Of a stretch of 10,429 nucleotides of DNA, positions 6,906 through 10,429 are shown in pieces (positions within the stretch are counted from its first letter, which is position 1; every line of letters begins with the position of its first letter). The notes under the pieces were generated by a model. It was not told the DNA's origin, made no database searches, and saw only the letters and a list, made by a program, of their open reading frames with translations. Source of the stretch: an uncultured Eubacteriales bacterium (GTDB lineage Bacteria > Bacillota_A > Clostridia > Peptostreptococcales > Anaerovoracaceae); the NCBI GenBank assembly GCA_902790885.1, contig CADATR010000057.1, positions 1 to 10,429 on the forward strand, given 5' to 3'. Position numbers and translations under genes: made by a program.

Positions 6906-7829
6906 ATGAGGAGATCAAGAAAATTAATTGCCATGATGATGGCATTGCTGATGACCTTCGCCTTCGGCCTTGCGGCGTGCGGAACCCCGGCTGAAGAGGC
7001 AGGTGATGGAGGTCAGAATCCGGTCATGAACTTCATCGGCACCTACGTGTGCGGCAGGGCTGCAATAGAAATAGGCGCAACTGAAGGAAAAGGCGCTACC
7101 GCTGAGGTCACCTGGTCCAGCAGCGTAGCGGAGAACAGCGTCTGGACGATGAGCGGCACTTTTGATCCTGAAACGTTGCAGTTTGAATACCATGACGGCG
7201 TAAGGACCGATTATGTCTACGACGAAAGCGGAGAGGTCAAATCTCAGGAAGAGGTATATACGGGCGGACACGGTTTCATGACGTTCACCGAAGATCCGAT
7301 CACACTTACCTGGCAGGAAGACCAGGAGCATGTGGCGGACGACATGGTGTTCGAGTACGCCTCGGCTGCGCCTGAAGAAGGCGAAGAGGTTGGAATGCCT
7401 AATCCGTGGAGCGATGTAGCCTCTCTCGAAGAGGCCGCCGCGGGAGCGGGTATTGACGGCTTCAGCATCCCTGAAGGCGCAGAGATAAGCCTTGGAGAAG
7501 TGAAGCTCACTCAGGCAAGATGCATGAAAGGACTCGCTGAGGCAGTCATCGAGTACCCTGCTGTCGAAATGACGATCCGCAAGGGCAACTCCTCGGTCGC
7601 CGAGAAAGGTGACATCTCGGGAGACTACGGCGAGTACGCGAATACCTGGGAGCAGAACATCAAGGGCCTCGTAGTGACCTGCTTCGGAAACCGCGAAGGA
7701 GAAGCGACAAAGACGATCTGGCAGGTCGACGACACCTGCTTCTCGATCACCGCGTACGGCATGGGCGGAGACGAAGACTACGGACTGTCGCCTGATGACA
7801 TCAACTCGCTCATCAACGGCATCCAGTAA
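6906..7829 (+). CDS. Two-domain lipoprotein of unknown function
   Basis: A 307-residue exported lipoprotein. The N-terminus has a basic start (MRRSRK), a hydrophobic stretch and a perfect lipobox LAAC with the lipidated Cys at 25, so it should be anchored to the outer face of the membrane. Residues about 42-152 are beta-rich with repeated aromatic strands, suggesting a lipocalin-like barrel. An acidic linker (156-162) leads to a second domain (165-307) starting NPWSDVASLEEA and containing IEY, IRKG and SGDY motifs. I have seen that style of domain in other Clostridia lipoproteins of the DUF4367 type, but that assignment is tentative. The start is supported by AGGGGG seven bases upstream. It may be co-transcribed with the small membrane protein gene. 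No ligand or enzymatic role can be read from the sequence. Confidence 0.8.
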   Translation: MRRSRKLIAMMMALLMTFAFGLAACGTPAEEAGDGGQNPVMNFIGTYVCGRAAIEIGATEGKGATAEVTWSSSVAENSVWTMSGTFDPETLQFEYHDGVRTDYVYDESGEVKSQEEVYTGGHGFMTFTEDPITLTWQEDQEHVADDMVFEYASAAPEEGEEVGMPNPWSDVASLEEAAAGAGIDGFSIPEGAEISLGEVKLTQARCMKGLAEAVIEYPAVEMTIRKGNSSVAEKGDISGDYGEYANTWEQNIKGLVVTCFGNREGEATKTIWQVDDTCFSITAYGMGGDEDYGLSPDDINSLINGIQ

Positions 7830-7838
7830 GATATACAT

Positions 7839-7862
7839 TGCGATGAATCCTTATTCATCGTA
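7839..7862 (+). other. Hairpin directly after the lipoprotein gene
   Basis: CGATGAAT (7841-7848) and ATTCATCG (7853-7860) pair perfectly around a CCTT loop, extendable by a G-T wobble and a T-A pair. It starts ten bases past the stop codon and has no T-tract. A tiny TCCC-GCAA-GGGA hairpin follows at 7867-7878. Confidence 0.55.
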
Positions 7863-7898
7863 TGGGTCCCGCAAGGGATTCTGAAAAAGGAGTTTTCA

Positions 7899-7949
7899 AA
7901 AAAGTTCTACATGGACACCCGGATTTCGGCACTTCATGTAGAACTTTTT
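7899..7949. terminator. Bidirectional terminator-like hairpin (15-bp stem)
   Basis: AAAAAGTTCTACATG (7899-7913) pairs perfectly with CATGTAGAACTTTTT (7935-7949) across a 21-nt loop. A/T runs at both ends give a U-tract on either strand. It is the best candidate to end the lipoprotein transcript on the plus strand. Confidence 0.75.
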
Positions 7950-7963
7950 AGTTGATTCATAAG

Positions 7964-7990
7964 AAAAAGGGTCCATGCAGCCCCTTTTTT
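7964..7990. terminator. Second bidirectional terminator-like hairpin
   Basis: AAAAAGGG (7964-7971) pairs with CCCTTTTT (7982-7989) around a 10-nt loop, with a further T. It lies only 14 bases after the previous hairpin. Confidence 0.65.
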
Positions 7991-8014
7991 AGTTCATTTT
8001 GCTGCGTCAAAGAT

Positions 8015-8063
8015 GCTTTTTTCAGAAAAATCCTCCCTGAAAGACCCTTTCCTGGAGAAAAAA
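8015..8063. other. AT-flanked stem-loop
   Basis: CTTTTTTCAG (8015-8024) can pair with CTGGAGAAAAAAG (8051-8063), leaving a GAG bulge. It is weaker than its neighbours but shares the A/T-run ends. The pairing is by eye only. Confidence 0.35.
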
Positions 8064-8109
8064 GAGATGAATACGGCTGAATATAAATACATTCGCGAAG
8101 AAAGTGCGG

Positions 8110-8156
8110 TTTTTTCTACATGAAAGGCCCAAAAGCAGGGGCCTATGTAGAAAAAA
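8110..8156. terminator. Long bidirectional terminator-like hairpin
   Basis: TTTTTTCTACAT (8110-8121), a GAA bulge and AGGCCC (8125-8130) pair with GGGCCTATGTAGAAAAAA (8139-8156). That is 18 base pairs in all around an 8-nt loop. The CTACAT/ATGTAG arms match those of the hairpin at 7899-7949. On the minus strand it could end the His-rich gene transcript. Confidence 0.7.
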
Positions 8157-8171
8157 TTGAAAAACTCCTTT

Positions 8172-8280
8172 TGCGAAACGAGCCTGCCCGTTTTCGAGGA
8201 AGGCAGGTTCGTGTATTGCGAGTAAGGCTAGCTCTTTTACTTCTGCGAAACGCCGACTCCCCTTTTTCGTGGAATGCCGG
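8172..8280. repeat. Two diverged copies of a 36-bp element, 72-bp offset
   Basis: Both copies (8172-8207 and 8244-8280) begin TGCGAAACG. They then share CCC, TTTTCG and GGAA blocks and end GC-x-GG, about 26 of 37 matching positions. The second copy runs up to the end of the His-rich gene. The origin is unknown. Confidence 0.45.
8178..8212 (-). other. Stem-loop downstream of the His-rich gene
   Basis: ACGAGCCTGCC (8178-8188) pairs with GGCAGGTTCGT (8202-8212), 11 bp with one non-Watson-Crick position, around a 13-nt loop. On the minus strand only GTTTCGC follows, so it would be a weak terminator by itself. Confidence 0.5.
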
Positions 8281-8298
8281 GCTCTACGCGTCGGCGTT
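8249..8298 (-). other. Inverted repeat spanning the end of the His-rich gene
   Basis: AACGCCGAC (8249-8257) and GTCGGCGTT (8290-8298) are perfectly complementary across 32 bases. The right arm lies within the last codons of the His-rich gene. It may be a 3' mRNA structure; no T-tract follows. Confidence 0.4.
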
Positions 8299-8697
8299 GT
8301 TAATCAGCGACAGCGCCTGCTCTATAAGATCGTTGCTTTCTCCGAGCTTGTCTACCGCGTCGTGGATAAGGTCGCCTGCAACATCATCGAAGCAGTGAGC
8401 CAGGTCGTGGAGCTCCTCGGCGTGATGCCTGTTGTGCGAGAGCATGTAGTTGAGAAGCGCGAGAGCTTCCTCCGGCGATGAAGCCGCGGAGTGCGAGTGT
8501 GTATGCGAGTGGGTATGGACAGTGCCGTCAGCATGGGTATGCGTGTGGCTGTGCCCGCAGTGCTCGTGTGAATGAGTGTGTTCGTGATCGTGTTCGTGAG
8601 GCTCATTCTCGTGCGAGTGAGTGCGTTCATGATCGTGCTCATGCAGCTCATGCTCGTGGTCTGCTGCAGCTGTTTCCTTATTGATATCTGTACACAT
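8284..8697 (-). CDS. Histidine-rich putative metal-binding protein
   Basis: A 137-residue protein with 29 histidines, 23 of them between residues 14 and 69 in alternating H-x-H runs mixed with Glu and Asp, plus Cys47. Such tracts bind Ni, Zn, Co or Cu in metallochaperones and transporters, so metal storage or buffering is the likely role. The metal is unknown. Residues 19-30 and 34-45 are near-identical (11 of 12), a 15-residue tandem duplication. The C-terminal half (75-137) is different: a predicted helical domain (EEALALLNYMLSHNRHHAEEL) with further His and one Cys (102). No signal peptide or membrane segment is visible, so it should be cytosolic. The start at 8697 has GGGAGG seven bases upstream; the ATG at 8721 has none. 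It has its own promoter and is divergent from the dehydratase genes. Confidence 0.8.
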   Translation of the reverse strand: MCTDINKETAAADHEHELHEHDHERTHSHENEPHEHDHEHTHSHEHCGHSHTHTHADGTVHTHSHTHSHSAASSPEEALALLNYMLSHNRHHAEELHDLAHCFDDVAGDLIHDAVDKLGESNDLIEQALSLINNADA

Positions 8698-8729
8698 ATT
8701 CTTACCTCCCTGCCTGTTCATTGTATCCG

Positions 8730-8758
8730 AATATATGGTGTTTTTAAAGGCTTTGCAA
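8730..8758 (-). promoter_or_regulatory. Promoter of the His-rich gene
   Basis: On the minus strand TTGCAA (8753-8758) and TATATT (8730-8735) are 17 bp apart, with a predicted start near 8723 and a leader of about 26 bases. An overlapping alternative is TTTAAA with TACAAT, also at 17 bp. No obvious metal-regulator operator was recognised. Confidence 0.55.
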
Positions 8759-8852
8759 CCCTATGTGGGGGTTATTTTTACGGCGGGAAATCTTGTATGA
8801 AAAAAAAAACAAAAACCCGGACACTAATTACAGTTTCCGCGTTTCCTTTGCG

Positions 8853-8882
8853 TTGACACATTTATAACAATAGCCGTAAAAT
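8853..8882 (+). promoter_or_regulatory. Promoter of the dehydratase operon
   Basis: A perfect -35 TTGACA (8853-8858) and a -10 TAAAAT (8877-8882) are 18 bp apart. The region just upstream (8800-8850) is free of genes and contains an A-run at 8801-8810. Confidence 0.65.
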
Positions 8883-8889
8883 AGAATCA

Positions 8890-9013
8890 ACATATTATTG
8901 TAGAAAAAGTCTGATCCATGCATGCTTACACCGCGGTTTCACACGCTGAAGCTGTACGGATAGACGCTTTTCTATGAGAGATTTTATGAGAGGGAGAGGT
9001 AAGGTGACACACA
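8890..9013 (+). other. Long 5' leader of the dehydratase operon
   Basis: About 125 bases separate the predicted transcription start from the ATG at 9014. The leader holds an 8-bp palindrome ACCGCGGT (around 8930-8938) and small inverted repeats such as ATAGA...TCTAT near 8961-8977. I do not recognise a known riboswitch class. The ribosome binding site is AAGGTGA at 9001-9007. Confidence 0.4.
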
Positions 9014-10204
9014 ATGCGTGACTTAAAGCATCTGATCTACTTTGAGGACCTTCTGCAGGAAGCTAACAACGAGCTCGTGCGCAAGGGCAAGGAAGACGGC
9101 AATCTGTGCCTCGGCTACACATGCTACTTCATGCCTGAAGTCCTCCTCGATCTGCCGGGATGCTTCTCAGTCAGACTGAGAGCCCCTAGGTGCACATCGC
9201 CAGACATGGCTTCATACTACATGTCCGGCCGTACATGCCACTACGGCAGATCACTTCTCGAGAGAGCTCTGGAGGGCGGCTACAACTTCATCGACGCCCA
9301 GCTCGCGACAGAGACCTGCACGGTAACATGCAGATTCCAGGAGCATCTCGACTACATGGACGACGTCATCAACAACGCTACGTTCAAGACATCGTTCACC
9401 GACGTTCCGTTCAAGAAGAACGCGAACAGCATCGACCACTACAAGAAGCAGCTCAAGCTTCACGTACTCGACTTCCTGAGAGATGAGTATGGTGTGGACA
9501 CATCCGATGAGGCTATCTTCAAGGCTATCGAGATCAACAACGAAGTAAACGACATCATCACAGAGATCGGCAACTTCCGCAAGCTCGACAACCCTACGAT
9601 CACAGGATATGAGTTCAGCGTCATCACACTTGTTTCGATGGTATGCCCTAAGTACCTCATCGTAGACAAGCTGAGAGAGACACTCGAAGAGCTCAAGACA
9701 AGAGAGCCGGACGACAAGCCGGGCTACAAGATCAAGGTCCTGCTCGCAGGCTCCGAGAACGACGATCCTGACTTCATCAAGCTGATCGAAAGCTGCGGAG
9801 CTCTCGTAGTAGCCGACAGATACTGCTACGGCTCGCTCGAGGCCAGGAACCACATCAACGTCGAAGAAGGCGACGATGCTCTGACAGCAGTTGCGAAGCA
9901 CTATCTGCTCACAAGCCAGTGCGCGAGATTCATGGAGCAGAGAGAGATGAGACACCGCAAGAAAGTCATTGCTGATTACGCGACAGAGTACAAGGCGGAC
10001 GGAATCATCGTAGAGTCCAACAAGTTCTGCGAATACTGGAGCTACGAGAGAATGATCGACACTATCATTCTCCCGAGAGATTACGGATTCCCTGTATGCT
10101 CCATCGAGAAGGAGTACATCAACACAGCATCCGGACAGCTCAGAACAAGATTCCAGGCGTTCGTTGAGAGCGTAGAGCTCAAGAAGATCCAGGAGGGCAA
10201 GTAA
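9014..10204 (+). CDS. 2-hydroxyacyl-CoA dehydratase subunit
   Basis: A 396-residue member of the HgdB/FldB-type family (PF06050), whose heterodimers bind [4Fe-4S] clusters and remove water from (R)-2-hydroxyacyl-CoA by a radical mechanism during amino acid fermentation. Family hallmarks are the N-terminal GYTCYFMPEVLL segment (Cys37), Cys75 in RTCHYGRS and Cys102 in TETC as likely cluster ligands. A second Rossmann-type half carries LLAGSENDDPDF and GALVVADRYCYGS (262-274). The C-terminus has SNKFCEYWSYE (Cys339) and the typical SGQLRTRFQAFVE (373-385). Length is normal for the family. Arginine is mostly AGA, unlike the genes at 3378-6164, suggesting high expression. It starts at 9014 with AAGGTGA six bases upstream. 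The next ORF starts one base after the stop, its partner in all likelihood. Which hydroxyacid it uses cannot be read here; the required activator ATPase is outside the window. Confidence 0.92.
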   Translation: MRDLKHLIYFEDLLQEANNELVRKGKEDGNLCLGYTCYFMPEVLLDLPGCFSVRLRAPRCTSPDMASYYMSGRTCHYGRSLLERALEGGYNFIDAQLATETCTVTCRFQEHLDYMDDVINNATFKTSFTDVPFKKNANSIDHYKKQLKLHVLDFLRDEYGVDTSDEAIFKAIEINNEVNDIITEIGNFRKLDNPTITGYEFSVITLVSMVCPKYLIVDKLRETLEELKTREPDDKPGYKIKVLLAGSENDDPDFIKLIESCGALVVADRYCYGSLEARNHINVEEGDDALTAVAKHYLLTSQCARFMEQREMRHRKKVIADYATEYKADGIIVESNKFCEYWSYERMIDTIILPRDYGFPVCSIEKEYINTASGQLRTRFQAFVESVELKKIQEGK

Positions 10205-10205
10205 G

Positions 10206-10429
10206 ATGAAGAAACCTGATTTGAAGAAACTCAAAGAGGTCGACTTCAAGAAGGCTGCCAAGGATTTCGTCTACGGCAAGCCTCACGGAGAAAGAAGACT
10301 CGGCGACCTGTATATTCCTAAGACAGGTCTGTATAAGCACAGAGAGTGGCGCGGTATCAAGGATACCATGTACTACTTCAACAATATCTGGCTGTACAAC
10401 TATGGAATGATCGTACGCGATCTCATGGT
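10206..10429 (+). CDS. Probable second dehydratase subunit, cut by the window edge
   Basis: Only the first 74 codons are present: a lysine-rich start (MKKPDLKKLKEVDFKKAAK) followed by GDLYIPKTGLYKHREWRG and an aromatic stretch around residues 58-66. There is no stop before the edge. It begins one base after the upstream dehydratase gene, with AGGAGGG inside that gene's last codons as its ribosome binding site, so the two are translated from one mRNA. These enzymes are heterodimers encoded by adjacent genes, so the partner subunit is the natural reading. That rests on context, because the diagnostic cysteines would lie beyond the edge. Confidence 0.7.
   Translation, partial: MKKPDLKKLKEVDFKKAAKDFVYGKPHGERRLGDLYIPKTGLYKHREWRGIKDTMYYFNNIWLYNYGMIVRDLM

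Noticed and set aside
6924..7838. Long minus-strand frame opposite the lipoprotein gene (304 codons)
   Set aside because: The plus strand has a lipobox, a ribosome binding site and sensible composition; the antisense product has none of these.
7839..8298. CRISPR array
   Set aside because: The repeats are palindromic, diverged and irregularly spaced, with no unique spacers of constant length and no cas genes.
8698..8721. Upstream ATG giving an 8-residue longer His-rich protein
   Set aside because: No ribosome binding site precedes it and it falls at the predicted transcription start; the ATG at 8695-8697 has GGGAGG at good spacing.
8757..8778. Small AACCC/GGGTT hairpin followed by ATTTTT
   Set aside because: The stem is only 5 bp and no plus-strand gene ends there; it overlaps the promoter of the His-rich gene.
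9251..10261. Long minus-strand frame opposite the dehydratase gene (336 codons)
   Set aside because: The plus-strand protein shows dehydratase motifs along its length; the antisense frame results from its codon bias.

Overview
The window looks like the chromosome of an anaerobic, amino-acid-fermenting Clostridia-type bacterium. The evidence is a 2-hydroxyacyl-CoA dehydratase gene pair at the right edge, strong GGAGG-type ribosome binding sites, rho-independent terminators and a Gram-positive style lipoprotein. Coding GC is moderate to high, and no gene gives a species name. Taxonomy is inference; a member of the Anaerovoracaceae or a related family would fit.

Layout. Positions 1-296 hold no gene I can support. 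Positions 326-1700 (minus) are an AMP-forming acyl-CoA ligase gene broken by an exact 25-bp tandem duplication; removing one copy restores a 449-residue protein. Positions 1916-3037 (minus) encode a multi-pass membrane protein that I recognise as DUF5692-like, with its own consensus promoter and terminator. A 340-bp divergent control region rich in palindromes separates it from a two-gene plus-strand operon. That operon is a CrtI-type FAD oxidoreductase (3378-4967) followed 15 bp later by a three-domain FAD/NAD(P)H/[2Fe-2S] reductase (4983-6164), closed by a strong terminator. Next come a small Tic20/DUF4870-like membrane protein (6484-6786) and a two-domain lipoprotein (6906-7829). The intergenic stretch 7830-8283 is packed with stem-loops, several sharing arm sequences. 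A histidine-rich putative metal-binding protein (8284-8697, minus) is divergent from the dehydratase operon (9014-10204, then a second ORF cut at the window edge).

How the genes may work together. The two flavin/iron-sulfur genes are very likely co-transcribed and form a plausible electron-transfer pair: the reductase could take electrons from NAD(P)H and hand them to the CrtI-like enzyme. The divergent DUF5692 gene shares their control region and could be the membrane partner, but nothing in the sequence proves this. The dehydratase pair would remove water from (R)-2-hydroxyacyl-CoA during amino acid fermentation; its ATP-dependent activator is not in the window. The ligase could supply acyl-CoA, but as written it lacks the C-terminal catalytic lysine.

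Most worth checking: the frameshifting duplication in the ligase, the DUF5692/flavoprotein/reductase locus with its palindromic control region, and the stem-loop array at 7839-8298.
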